Shown here in pieces: positions 9,803 to 20,400 of a stretch of 64,000 nt of DNA. The first letter of the stretch is position 1. Each line of letters starts with the position of its first letter. This stretch comes from Datisca glomerata (taxonomy: Eukaryota > Streptophyta > Magnoliopsida > Cucurbitales > Datiscaceae): contig QANY01007975.1 in the NCBI GenBank assembly GCA_003255025.1, forward strand, positions 434,001 to 498,000. The letters run 5' to 3'. The notes under the pieces were generated by a model. That model was given only the letters and a program-made list of their open reading frames with translations. It was not told the origin of the DNA and made no database searches. A program made the translations under genes and the position numbers.

Positions 9803-11141
9803 TCATTCATCATCACTTTAATGGATGTCATCAAATGGGTCCTGTGCATCTTGAAATGCAGCATAGGCCCATTGTGGCATGACGCGACCGTTTTAGGTAT
9901 TTTGATCCTTCAATTATTGAAGGGTAGTTCTTTTGGTGGATTGAGCTTTTTGGATATTTGGATTTATTGAGTGGCTTCATTCTATAGAATATTTAGAGTC
10001 ATATTTATCACTGTCTTCCAAACGAAGAAGCATTTTTTGGATCAATTCTTGCTTAAGTTTGGATTTAGGCTTCGTGGCTTTTGATTTTTCCTTTGAAGTG
10101 GTTTTGGATTCTTTGGATGAGTTTCAATGAGATTGCTTGGTTTGTAGATTTTGGTTACTGGGCTCAATAATTTTTAATGGAGCCTAGACAAAAGAGTTTG
10201 CCAATTTTAGGTTAGGGTGGATATTTGAAAATTCATGGTTAATGGATGCAACGATTGTTTTGGGTATTGAATTTGTCCCACCATATAACGTAATATTGAC
10301 GGGTGAGAATTCCGTTTTCAATAGCATATTGCCACTTTAGGATCTAAGCTATTTTGTATTTGTTTGAGAAACACAGGAGTTGAGGAGAAGGGGCTTCAAT
10401 TGGTGAGGGCTTGTATATTTTTAGAAATAAATGAATACATTATTTAAAATCTATTGGAAATAGTTATAAGATAGGACCGTGAATTGGCCACCATCTTAAG
10501 AACCAATTTAACCAAGAGTGAAAAAACCCAGTATTTTGATGCATGCAAATTGTATTCCAAGCATCAATACAATCAAAATAATAGAATTATTTTTTATTTA
10601 ATACAGTTTTGAGAGCTAAAGGATGAGCTTTCCAATCCTCCATTGTCACAATTTCAAAAATGTAGAAGGAATGATAAAGAATATCTCCTTCAGGACTTTT
10701 AATTTTGTTAATATTTATAGATTTGATTTCTAAGAGAATATCTCTGTAGAAACTAAGATTTTTGTCCTTGTGACCAGGGACATAATGAAAACATGGAATG
10801 AAATGGATTTTTGCAATTTGGGTAGAATCTTTTAAATGAGCAAATGGGGGCTCAATATGAATGAGATTTTTGCTGGGATTTTTACGAAATTAAGGGGATG
10901 ATTTTTTTTGTATTTTTTGATTGGTTGATCGAGAGATTGGACATCAAAAGGTTTTGAGAAATTGAAAAATGGTCAAATTGATTAACAAGAGCTGATTGGT
11001 AATTGGGTTTGATGGACCCAATGATAGTTAATTGGGCTTGGCTAGGAGTAGAAGACTCCTCTTTGGTTTGTCCATAAGGGTCAATTATGGAGTCGAAGAC
11101 TCCCATTCGATTCTAGCTTTGGAGGCCTTTCTAGACCCCAT
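9803..11141 (-). pseudogene. EPRV ORF3, function unknown (copy C)
   Basis: The start ATG at 11141 overlaps the RNase H stop exactly as in copy A (ATGGGGTCTAG). The end is a TGA at 9803-9805 after an acidic D-P-F-D-D tail with an internal stop. Between them are recognisable blocks: S-S-T-P-S-Q-A-Q-L-T-I (about 11020-11060), an E-P-P-F-A-H-L-K-D-S segment near 10840, and the W-D-K-F-like block near 10280. Several frameshifts are present. It is about 445 codons if intact. Its product is unknown; position suggests an accessory or inclusion-body-like role. Confidence 0.65.
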
Positions 11142-12520
11142 CTTGTTGGCCCTGCATGAATTCACGAATGAGAAAGTCAGGAATCGAATTAATATTTACT
11201 TGAATAAATTCAATAAGGAAATAAAAAATACTAAGAATAGATTGCCATCTAGCAAAAATTTGCTTGGAAGTAAAGTTTTTGACATCTTTTTCCAAAACGT
11301 GTTTTACAAATTTACAAATTTTTTTTAGCATAAATCTTTGATTTAAAAAATCATTTTGGAATTTTTGAATGCATAAAACAACATCTACAATTTCCTTTTT
11401 AATAGTACTATAGTTAATTTGAGACTGGGTCCAAGTTCAGAGGCTTCAGTTTGGATAACTTTGAAAGAATTGACCGTAGGGATACCAAGACAAGGAAGTG
11501 TCTTAACATGCGTTTTATTTTTTTAATTAAATTGATATGACCAGTCGTCGAGGAGGGGGATTTTTCTTAAGAGTTTAAAAAAGAGGCTTGCAATCAATTC
11601 TTAAATTGTTATAGAAATCTGATATGTAGTTGAGAGATCCTAGAAATCATTGTATGACACGAAATAATTTGATTTCAAATCCTAGAAATCTAACTCTAGA
11701 CTGAAATAATTTGATTTTACTTGCAGAGATAACTAAACTATTTTATTCTATTACTTTGGTAAAAAATTCAAGATGTTCTCAGTGTTGATAAATTGATTTA
11801 GAAAAACCAAGAACATCATCAATGTAAACAATTGAGAAATCAATAAATTGGCTGAAAATTTCATTTATTTTATTCTGAAATTCACTAGGAGTATTCTTTA
11901 GACCAAAATGCACTACATTCCACTCATAATGGTCAAATAGAGTTACAAATGCAGTTTTATACTTATCATTCTCATTTATTTAGATTCACCAAAATCTAGA
12001 TTTCATGTTAAACTTAGAGAATACAACATCTCTAAGTCTGTTGATCAAATCCATTTTGTTTGGTATAAGATATATTATACATTCTAAAATATTATTAAGA
12101 GACTTGTAGTTAATGACTAATCTAGGAACTCCTCGTTCAAGTTCATTGGCGTTTTGGACATAAAAGCCAGAACATGACTAAGGAGATTTGTTTTTCCTGA
12201 TAATATTTTTATTAAGGAGTTCTGTAATTTTTTTTTATAGAATTCAAGCATTTCAAAATTCATCTGTATTGGTTATGCCTTTGTAGGGATGTTCTTCTCA
12301 TGAAATCCCTTAATATAAAGCAGACTGATAGTATGATGCTTCCTGTTCTAGAATGCATTAGGAGTATCAGCACAAAATTTTCTCTTTAAAGATTCTAATT
12401 TATTTTTCAAGAGCAAGATTTTGGAATTGTTTTTCAATTATTTTGAATTTTATCTCATCTTGAAGAAAACATAATTGTTTTTCTTTACATGAAATTAAAT
12501 TCATAGTTTTATAAATAGAA
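11131..12520 (-). pseudogene. EPRV reverse transcriptase / RNase H (copy C)
   Basis: On the minus strand the RT includes a V-I-N-Y-K-like block near 12110, a K-F-x-M-K-S block near 12000, E-W-N near 11920, and an intact Y-I-D-D box at about 11813-11830. RNase H fragments run from 11450 to the stop at 11131-11133, ending I-R-E-F-M-Q-G-Q-Q-D-G-V. Stops and frameshifts abound. Relatives copy pregenomic RNA into DNA with this enzyme. Confidence 0.8.
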
Positions 12521-12900
12521 TCTTGTTTCATTCAATTTCTCATTGTGAGAAAAAGAAAGAAATTTGAATTTGACAGGCTTATCCATGAGATAAGTAATGA
12601 TCCCATCATGTTTTTTATGAAAGGATACAACAAATAAATGAATGGTAAACCCAAAATAATTTTATCTGGAATATTGTTTACTAAAACAAATGATATTTTA
12701 AAACACAATGTCTTGACAAATATGGACTTTGGAGATTTCATAATTGATATGTATACAAGTTCTATTGGTAGAGGACAAATATTCTTATATCTTCTTGAAG
12801 TACTTGGTAGGAGCAAATTCTTTCTGCATACAATTATAGTCAGCTTCTGAATCAATAAGAGTCATAGAGGTGAAATCAAAGTCTTGGATAATAATTCTGA
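12521..12900 (-). pseudogene. EPRV aspartic protease (copy C, active site Glu for Gly)
   Basis: The minus strand reads M-T-L-I-D-S-E-A-D-Y-N-C-M at about 12830-12870, so the D-S-G triad has become D-S-E (GGA to GAA). Downstream is the F-V-L-V-N-N-I-P-D-K-I-I-L-G-L-P-F block at 12640-12690. The change differs from copy A (Arg), so inactivation was probably independent. Confidence 0.75.
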
Positions 12901-14040
12901 ACATTATGTGCCATTTTTTAAGTTTGATGTGATTAATGGTTTGAAGGAAGTTGTCATCATCTTGTAAGTTGACAATAAGTTCTTCAAGATCATCATCTAA
13001 ATGAATTGGGGTTTTGCTAGGTTCTCCTAGTTCACTAGGCTCATGTTTTATTTAATTAAATTTTTATTTTTAAATGATTTAATTCTTGGTTTTTAATTTA
13101 GAGTTTGAATCATGTAATTATTTCATTTCATTCATAATGTTTTTTTATTTCTTTTTGAAGTTCTTGAAGAGTAATTTCTTTATTAGCTTTCTTATTATTA
13201 TTTAATTTTTCACGGGTTTGGGAAAGGCTAACAATATTATTATTAGACTTAGTATATTCTTTCTTATGGATAACCTTTCTAAGTCTTTAAAGGTAATTTA
13301 TTTTAACTTAGGATTTTCAATTCTATTGATTAAATCTAATAAAAGAGTTTCCTGTTCTTCATTTTTAGTTAAAACATTAACAAATATATGACAACAACTA
13401 TCCTTGCACCTCATAGAGATGTTGGGAGAATCACTGTCAGAACTTGAAGATTTTAAATCATCAGAATTAGTGGAATCAAACTCTTCCAAATCTTTATTAC
13501 TACTTTCATAGTAATATATGAATTCTATAATTCTAAACAAATCTTATTTTTTTTCATCAGAACTTTTCAATTGGTTAATTTTATTTTGGATTTGACAAGT
13601 GTTTGAAAAATGACCATTTTGGAAACACTTAAAACATTTGATTTTATTTTTATCAAAAAATCATTTATTGGGTTTTCTTATAGGTATGATTTTTTTCTTA
13701 GAGAAATGTTTGTCAAATTTTTTATATCTCTATTTGTAAATTTTTCTCTTTTAGGGTTTGTAAACTTTCCTAGGATTGAAGTATTGGAGAGAAGTTTTCC
13801 AATGCTTTTGAGAAGGAGCAATAGTAGGTAATCTATATTGTTCATGAAAATTGCCTAGTTCATATTTCATAGTTTTCTTCTCTTTTTGACATTGTTTATT
13901 GATTTTCATATCAATACCATTTTTAATAATTCCTTTTGTATTGTTGATGATTGTACCATGTGTGAGACTATTGTAGTATATGTTTCCTAGGTCATCACTA
14001 AAGACGGTTCTAATTTTAGAATTAGATACATGAATATCAT
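12901..14040 (-). pseudogene. EPRV coat protein C-terminal part, CCHC zinc knuckle, coiled coil (copy C)
   Basis: The minus-strand order from 14000 down is a remnant of the coat core tail, a basic stretch (about 13850-13680), an intact knuckle at 13597-13637 (C-F-K-C-F-Q-N-G-H-F-S-N-T-C), an acidic Ser-rich segment (D-S-T-N-S-D-D-L-K-S-S-S-S-D-S, open at 13298-13540), then the coiled coil. About 0.8 kb of coat core is deleted at about 14015, where the linker joins the tail directly. Confidence 0.7.
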
Positions 14041-14544
14041 CAACTTTATTCTCAATTTTGTCTAATTATTTTTCTATTGTTATTAAACTTTGGTTTGTGT
14101 AATTAAGTTGTTCAACAATCTTTTTATTGGGTTCATCCTCCTTGGAAATCTTAAAAGGAGAGGTAGTAATTAAATTTTTTTTATGATTGGCAGTTACCCA
14201 ACTTGAATCTTCCATGACCCATTTGGTCTTAGAGATGACTTTAATATTTTTTTCATAAATGCCTTCAATATAATCAAAGAAGAACATATCAATCCTAAAT
14301 TCTTGCATATATGCCTTCCATTTAGCAAAGTTAATTTTTCTTTGATCCATATTATAGGCTTCTCTAAACCTATTACGTCTATTAAGGTTGGTTGGGTAAT
14401 TTATGTGTTGGGTTAGAACTTCCCAATCAGGCTTGTATTCTTGGCTTAAGGTGCCTATTAAGAACTAAGAGTTGAGAATTAACAGGAGGTAAGACTACTT
14501 GAAAATAGAGGTAGTAGGCGATTTAGATTCATACGATTGTTCAG
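14041..14544 (-). pseudogene. EPRV linker region, LINE-split (copy C)
   Basis: An open minus-strand frame at 14066-14350 matches the linker at 7050-7380, including L-N-Y-T-N-Q-S-L-I-T-I-E-K. The viral sequence stops at a T9 run at 14545 and resumes at about 19000, so the LINE sits within this viral region. Confidence 0.65.
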
Positions 14545-15148
14545 TTTTTTTTTATAAAAGAAAAGTATATAAACCGAGAAGCTAATTACACAAATACAAG
14601 GGGTATACCCCAGAGAGATACAAAATCTGTAATATAAAGCATTTACAACCAATTTGTCTATGTTCCTAAGTCATCCTAATTCAACACCATAGAAAAAAAT
14701 GGTCAACACAGACGACTCCCAAAAACCAACCTTAGGACAACGCAACACCTAAGGGATAAAGAAAAACATGGCATGGGACATTAGAGGAACCATGGCTACA
14801 ATATCCATATAAATTGCGTACTAGTTTATCGCGTAGGTCATGCCAAGTAACGTCTAACGTGCATGCATGCATGTATCATGCATCAAAAAGGAACTACGAA
14901 CTTACGCCTCCGCGCATGCCCATATTAAACCAATGGTCACCACCTAGCTAGGATAAAGGCTACACATCCAATGCAAATGTGGGAAGCAAGGAGAGAAAGA
15001 GGGGGGGGGGGGAAGGTCTTTATATGTCAGACCTTAAGATTATAAATTATCATGACTTAAAGATAAACAAACTCAAAGGGTCTTTATAGACCTATGGTTA
15101 CAAGTGACAAGCAAAGAGACATTACACAAAGATATTTAAGTCCAGCTC
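14545..15148 (-). other. LINE 3' UTR and poly(A) end
   Basis: Non-coding end of the LINE on the minus strand. It includes a run of about 13 G on the plus strand at 15000-15013, a CATGCATGCATG run near 14860, and the terminal A tract. It contains no ORF of note. Confidence 0.6.
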
Positions 15149-15690
15149 TCAAGCTGCTGCCACTAACATGCCAATTTGGTCATCTTTGAAACACTTGGGT
15201 CTAGAGAGCCTAGCCCTTACATTTTGAGAGATCGATTTGATGATTATCATTTTATCTCTCAACAAACCTTCAAACACCCAAGAGTTCCTCTCCCTCCACA
15301 TGTAGTGAATGAAGGAGGTGAAGACGACTCTCAAAAGAGATGCCCTAAGGCCATTCCCCTTGCTCCAAACTAAGAGCCAAGAGATAAGTTGAGTCTATAT
15401 ATTTGCTCTACAAACTAGCTCACATTTAGTTATGAGGATGTCACACACAGATTTAGCATATTCATATTTGATGAATAGATGGAAGCTAGTCTTAGGGCAC
15501 CCCATATAGAAAAGGCAATTAAAGGGCCCATTAGAAACACTAATATTCCATTGTACAATCATATCTCTGGTGGCCATTTTATCAAGGATGACGAATCAGG
15601 AGATAAAATTGAACCTTGGAATGTGATATTTAAACAAATAAACCTAGCCCATATTACTTTATCCTTGTGTGGAGCAAAATACCTGTAGGT
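15149..15690 (-). pseudogene. LINE C-terminal zinc-binding (zf-RVT-like) domain
   Basis: Minus-strand frames show the pattern typical of the plant LINE tail: W-N-I-S-V-S-N, then C-L-F-Y-M-G-C-P-K-T-S-F-H-L-F-I, Y-A-K-S-V-C-D-I-L, and W-R-E-R-N-S-W-V-F-E near the end. The Cys/His spacing and the W-x-E-R-N-x-R/W-x-F signature are family features. The segment ends near 15149. A frameshift near 15390 separates two open pieces. Confidence 0.7.
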
Positions 15691-17400
15691 GTGGCTAGAG
15701 GAGAATTGCCCAAATGTTTAGGCTAGAATGGATAGGCATGGGTAAAAAAGTGCTCTTGATCTCCATCATCCCTCCCCACCTTGTGGAAGGCTAGATCCAC
15801 TAATCAATATAAATGACCTCATTAACTTTAGACTCAATGCACCATCCTATTAGTGACAGAATTCTATGGCCAAATCTTGGCAGTAGGATGACCAAAGGGT
15901 ACCATCTATCAGTTAAAAGGTTCACTAAAAATTCATCCAAAATCCTAACATAACATAGGGGTAAGAACTTCTCCCCAAGTTTGAAAAGATTTCTCCAAAC
16001 CTATGAGGGGTTAGGTGGGAGTTTCACCAAGAAAATGGAACTATTTTTGATCAGGAAGAGATTGCACTAGTCTTTCCAAAGAAACTTCTTTGAAGTGCAA
16101 ACCAGGAACCACATGTGTTTCGCCACAACCACCGAATTAGAGAGCAATAAATCTTTGATACCCAATGCACCTTGGTCTCTCTCACAACATAAGTTAGACC
16201 ATGCCACCTTGGCCCCTGTGAATTTAGTTTTATTTTCATTCCACAAGAAGTTCCTAAGAAGGTCTTTGACCTTTTTAACCACTGTTTAGGCAAAATGAAC
16301 ATGCCTGCCCAGAATTGAAACATTCCTAAGTGTATAGCTTTAATCAATTGCAAACTCCCAGCATATGATAAGTATTTTGAGTCCCACGACCAAATCCTAG
16401 TGGTGATTCTCTCCATCAGAGAGTCACAATCAGCCTTACCCATTTTAGTTCTGATTAGGGGCATTACCAGGTACCTCACAGGTGGTTGGCCTTCAAGAAA
16501 CCCCAAGCTCTCACGGATAGATAAAGCAGTGACCTCATCAACCCCTGATAACATTTTTTGGCTCTTATGGATATAGGGTTGCAAGCCAAAGAGGCTTTGA
16601 AATATTTCAAGGTTATCTTTGATCACCAAGATAGATTTTTTGTTACCCCTAGAAAAAAAAATGTCATTTATAAAGCAAATGTTTACCAGGTTCAATTGCT
16701 CACATCTTTAATGGTATTGGAAGTCGATATGCTTAGCATGGCATTAAGAATCCTAGCTAGGAATTCCATGAGAATAACAAACGGGTATAAGGAGATAAGG
16801 TCCCCTTGCCTAGTTCCTTTAGCTCCCTTAAAGTAACCATGGAATTCTCCATTTATCTTCATAGAGGAGGAGGGTGATGAGACACACTCCATGACCAAAT
16901 AAATGAATGAGTTAGGAAAGTTTAGGCATTGAAGGGCTTTCTCAATGAGGATCTAATTAACACTATCATAGGATTTTTTTAGATCAATCTTAAGGGCACA
17001 TCTTGGCATACCAAGGGTTCTGTGATAGCTTTTGAGATCTTGAGATAAAATATGTTATCAGCTAAGCTTCTCCTAGGGATAAATGTACTTTGGTTTTGAG
17101 AAATGAGGCTTGAGAGAGTGATTTTCAATCTTTCAGTTATAATCTTTATAATGCAACTGTAAAGAACATTACAACATGAGATTGGTCTGAAATCCCCCAC
17201 AGAAGAGGGGTTTGAAATTTTTGGGATGAAGGAGATAGCTGTAGAGTTTTCTTCCTTTAATAACTGACTAGATTGAAAGAATTCCAACACTTCCTTAATT
17301 ACATCCTGACCCATAATATGCCCTGCTGATTTGAAGAACCCAGCTGAAAACCCATCAGGGCCTGGTGCCTTGTTGTTCCCCATGCTAAAGATAGACAATC
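15691..17400 (-). pseudogene. LINE reverse transcriptase
   Basis: The minus strand from 17398 opens with M-G-N-N-K-A-P-G-P-D-G-F and later F-R-P-I-S-C-C-N-V-L-Y and N-Q-S-T-F-I-P-R-R-S-L, all hallmarks of plant L1 RT. The G-x-R-Q-G-D segment lies near 16800. The catalytic F-A-D-D box appears as F-I-N-D at about 16660-16672, so one catalytic Asp is Asn. The thumb (about 16051-16695) is open for 214 codons, including W-S-W-D-S-K-Y-L-S-Y-A-G. Frameshifts separate the pieces. Confidence 0.85.
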
Positions 17401-17799
17401 TAACTCCTTCCTTTGAGCTATTGGGCCTTAGAGTTTTGTTTATAGAAGCTCACCTTAGCATTTCTAAGTTCAATGAACTCTTTAAAAAGGCTTCCTTCTC
17501 CAAGGATAGAAGAGTTATGTCTGATGGGTTATTTGCTAAATCATTCTAGATACCCTTAAGACATGGCCCTAGCAAGTTTGACCCTAGTGGGAATATTATT
17601 GCATCTAGGAAGATTGAACTTCTTGAGTACTAATTTAACTACTTTTAGTTTCTTGCAGACTTGGAACATAGCAGATCCCCCAACTTGAATCCCTCAGGCT
17701 TGTTCTAACAAAGGCTAAAAACCCTCAATATCAAACCAAAATTTGAAGAATTTAAAGCTTCTTTTGGGTTTATGGATCACTTGATCAAGTTGGAGCACA

Positions 17800-18460
17800 A
17801 TTGGGCTATGATTAGAAATGCTGAGAGGTTCAAAGTGACACTAAGAATCAGGAAATAAGAGCCATGTCCATCATGCACATGATAAAGGTATCATCCTGAT
17901 GCTTATTTGACCATGTAAACTGACATCCGGAGTAAGAGAGATCTTCAACTTCAATATGTAATAAATAGTCATTAAGCTCATTTATACCATCATCCCACCC
18001 TTCAATTCCACCTACTTTCTCAATCGGACAAGTGATCACATTAAAGTCCCCCAATATGAACCATGGGGTCTGAGCTCATTTGGTATATTGAGTTAACAAA
18101 GAGGACCACAATTGTCTCCTAGATAATTTAGAGTTTGTGGCGTATACAAATGTTATGAAACAAGTAGAGCAACTATTAATGTGAAAGATCTTACAAAAGA
18201 TTGCTTGGTCCGTGGAGTCCAGAATTGAGACATCATGTACTGTAGGATCTCATGCTACCCAGATTCTTCCACCTTGAGCAGATTGGTAATTGGTCACAAC
18301 TTGCCAACCAGAAAAAATACTTTCAGGCAGATGTTGAAACTTAGATGCCTTGACCTTGGTTTCAATGATTGAGCAAATAGATAAATTGAGGTCTCTGCAT
18401 AAATTTCTAACATCAGCTTGCTTTAGGGTCCCATTGAGGCCCGAACGTTCCAAGAAGCTA
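17800..18460 (-). pseudogene. LINE AP-type endonuclease
   Basis: Minus-strand reading from 18453: G-L-N-G-T-L-K-Q-A-D-V-R, then I-E-T-K-V (catalytic Glu block), N-Y-Q-S-A-Q-G-G-R-I-W-V, later W-F-I-L-G-D-F-N-V-I (17990-18060) and F-T-W-S-N-K. These are the exonuclease/endonuclease/phosphatase fold blocks of L1 LINEs; the enzyme nicks target DNA. An internal stop lies between the two open pieces. The final S-D-H block is lost in stops near 17800. Confidence 0.85.
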
Positions 18461-18998
18461 TATTAAACATGTGATGATGGGGTGGGGGAGGCCCCAGTAT
18501 GAACAAATTTTCTTCCCTTCTTTATGGGATGAGATGCGACCCGACCACCTTTATTTTTTTTTTCTTATTCCTTTTACCTGAGCTGGAGCTAGGCATGGAA
18601 GCAATATAAAGTGAGGTAGAAGGGATAAAAAAGAGTCCTTTGATCAGGATGGTGAAGATCACGTATAGTAATTGGAACAAAGGAAATTTGGGTTATAGGA
18701 ACCTCAATCACCCTCTCCACAGTCTCCTCAGTTACTTGAGTACTGATTGGCTCAACTTATAGTGGAGATCCAATCTTCCTTTCTTCTAAGGTGGGAATAA
18801 TGGCTAGGGTCAAATTAGGAGACTTAGATATCTTAGTTCCCTTTTCTAGCTTTTTTGGACGTGACCATAGTCCAAGGGGCTTCAATGGTGGATAAGGTTG
18901 GGGCAGACGGAGTGAGGGGTGGGTTGAGGGGTAGGGGGGTGGGGGAGTCATGGATTGATTTAGGGGAAGGCATGTGGTTAGAAGGAGATCTGGGATCA
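18461..18998 (-). other. LINE 5' remnant, proline-rich region
   Basis: The minus strand has an 81-codon open frame rich in Pro, Ser and Thr (18757-19002), then stop-rich sequence to the endonuclease. It probably derives from the ORF1 tail or the inter-ORF spacer. No RRM or zinc knuckle of LINE ORF1 is visible. Confidence 0.45.
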
Positions 18999-18999
18999 T

Positions 19000-20033
19000 C
19001 AAAATATTGACTGATTGACTTGGGAATTAGTAACTATGCCTTTAATTATATATTTTTTAAAATTTTTTTAATTCTTGTTCTAATTGTTGGATTCTAAAAT
19101 CTTGATCATTATTAACAGTGGACCATAAAAAGAACTTCTAGGAGTGCTAGACTGACTAAAATCTCTAATTTAGGGATTGGATATGAAAGATTAAAAATTA
19201 ATTTTAGCAGTACCATCCATGTATTGCTTAATATAATGAACATCTTCAATAGGTCATTGAATAAGAATGGGTTGGCTTTCATTTGCTAAAAACTAGTTTA
19301 TAGGCAAAGTATCAGATCACCTAAATATTTTTAGAGACTCTAATATTAGTATTACTTTGATTTGATCGAATAAAAAGAGTCTGGTTTTCAGGACTTCTAT
19401 TGATGCTTTGAAAAATCATATTGGTTTTGGTAACTTTATAATGAATTCAAAAAATCAAAGCTATGGGCTGAACACCTTCAAGGTTTTCGTAGCCACTAGT
19501 TTTTGATATTCAAGGTTAAGGCTTTAAGAATGTGAGGATTACGTAAGCTCACAGACAACTCAAAAAAGAAATCAAAATGGATTGGACCATTTCAAAGAGA
19601 AGATTCAATTAATCCTAAGATACTATCATTAAAATTGGTAAATCTTGCATTACGCAAGGCTAACAAGACAGAGGTATTAAGCCTCTTCTTGAGAGTGGTT
19701 TTACTCGAATTTGGACTAAACCAAAATGAAAGAGATTGTATCATTCTTCAATGTAATGTTTAATAACATTAGAGGTTACTAATTGACAAGGTTCATGCTC
19801 TTTTCCTAGAGCATATATTTTTTCAGTTATTTTAACATGATGTTGAGGTTTGAAAGAAACAAAAGACCAAATTTGTAAATTTCTTTAATGAAAATTTTAG
19901 ATATATTCCATACCTTATGATCTACTTGATCATCATCCAAATATTGAACATGTTTTTCATTAATTAGGTCAGGGATTGTATTTATTGTAGATCTACTACT
20001 ACAAGAAGAATGATTTTTAAATAACCTACTCAT
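19000..20033 (-). pseudogene. EPRV movement protein, 30K-like (copy C)
   Basis: Second copy of the movement protein in the same insertion. The minus strand starts at 20033 (M-S-R-L-F-K-N-H-S-S-C-S-S-R-S-T). The blocks G-V-x-P-L near 19690, the Asp-containing L-x-x-A-R-F-T near 19645 and D-S-I-L-G-L-I near 19610 match those at 7641-8628 closely. Frameshifts are present. The end runs to the LINE boundary at about 19000. Confidence 0.7.
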
Positions 20034-20400
20034 CTTACAACTTAACTAAATTATTCTTATGTCTAAATTATTTTTATGACTTCTACAACCTCCTATAAAG
20101 TTTATCCATTCGCTTATTTACCTCTTAATAGCCAAACCTACCCTCGTGATTTATAGCCTCCCAAAACGCCTTACTAGAGTCCCTCAAGAAAACTTAATCA
20201 AAATTGATACGTCAGATTCACATATTAGAAAATCAAAGATATAAAAAAATAATTAGGCATAAAAATAACCAGTCACTTGGGCGGAGAAACTGACTAATAG
20301 AAATAATTAAAGCAAGTAAGCAAGTAAACAACAAGAAATAACAATAACTAACCATCCAGTTGGGCGGAGATGAAGACCAATAAATCAGCATGTATTAAGT
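20034..20400 (-). other. EPRV leader (copy C), truncated before primer site
   Basis: Leader homologous to 8629-9000, with two CACTTGGGCGGA / CAGTTGGGCGGA words at about 20271-20286 and 20354-20370. It stops at about 20400, before the expected primer site, where the LTR of element D begins. Confidence 0.6.

Larger units (their letters stand above)
14545..18998 (-). mobile_element. L1-type LINE (non-LTR retrotransposon), 5'-truncated
   Basis: Minus-strand element of about 4.45 kb inserted in the EPRV linker. The order on the minus strand is a short Pro-rich region, AP-type endonuclease, reverse transcriptase, zf-RVT-like domain, 3' UTR and a short A tail (T9 on the plus strand at 14545-14553). 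There are no LTRs. ORF1 is missing, so it is 5'-truncated as usual for LINEs. I could not find a convincing target-site duplication. Stops show it is inactive. Confidence 0.9.
5250..20400 (-). mobile_element. EPRV family 1, more-than-unit-length minus-strand insertion (copies B/C)
   Basis: Read on the minus strand from 20400 downward the order is leader, movement protein, linker (split by a LINE at 14545-18998), coat-protein tail and zinc knuckle, protease, RT, RNase H, ORF3, promoter, hairpin, primer site, movement protein, linker, coat protein, zinc knuckle, coiled coil. Movement-to-knuckle is present twice, so the insertion holds about 1.4 genomes head-to-tail. From one movement-protein start (20033) to the next (8628), minus the LINE and plus a coat-protein deletion, the unit is about 7.8 kb, a normal caulimovirid size. 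All genes are broken. Confidence 0.85.

Noticed and set aside
18757..19002. Pro-rich minus-strand frame as a host protein
   Set aside because: It is continuous with the LINE 5' remnant and ends at the EPRV boundary; more likely LINE-derived.
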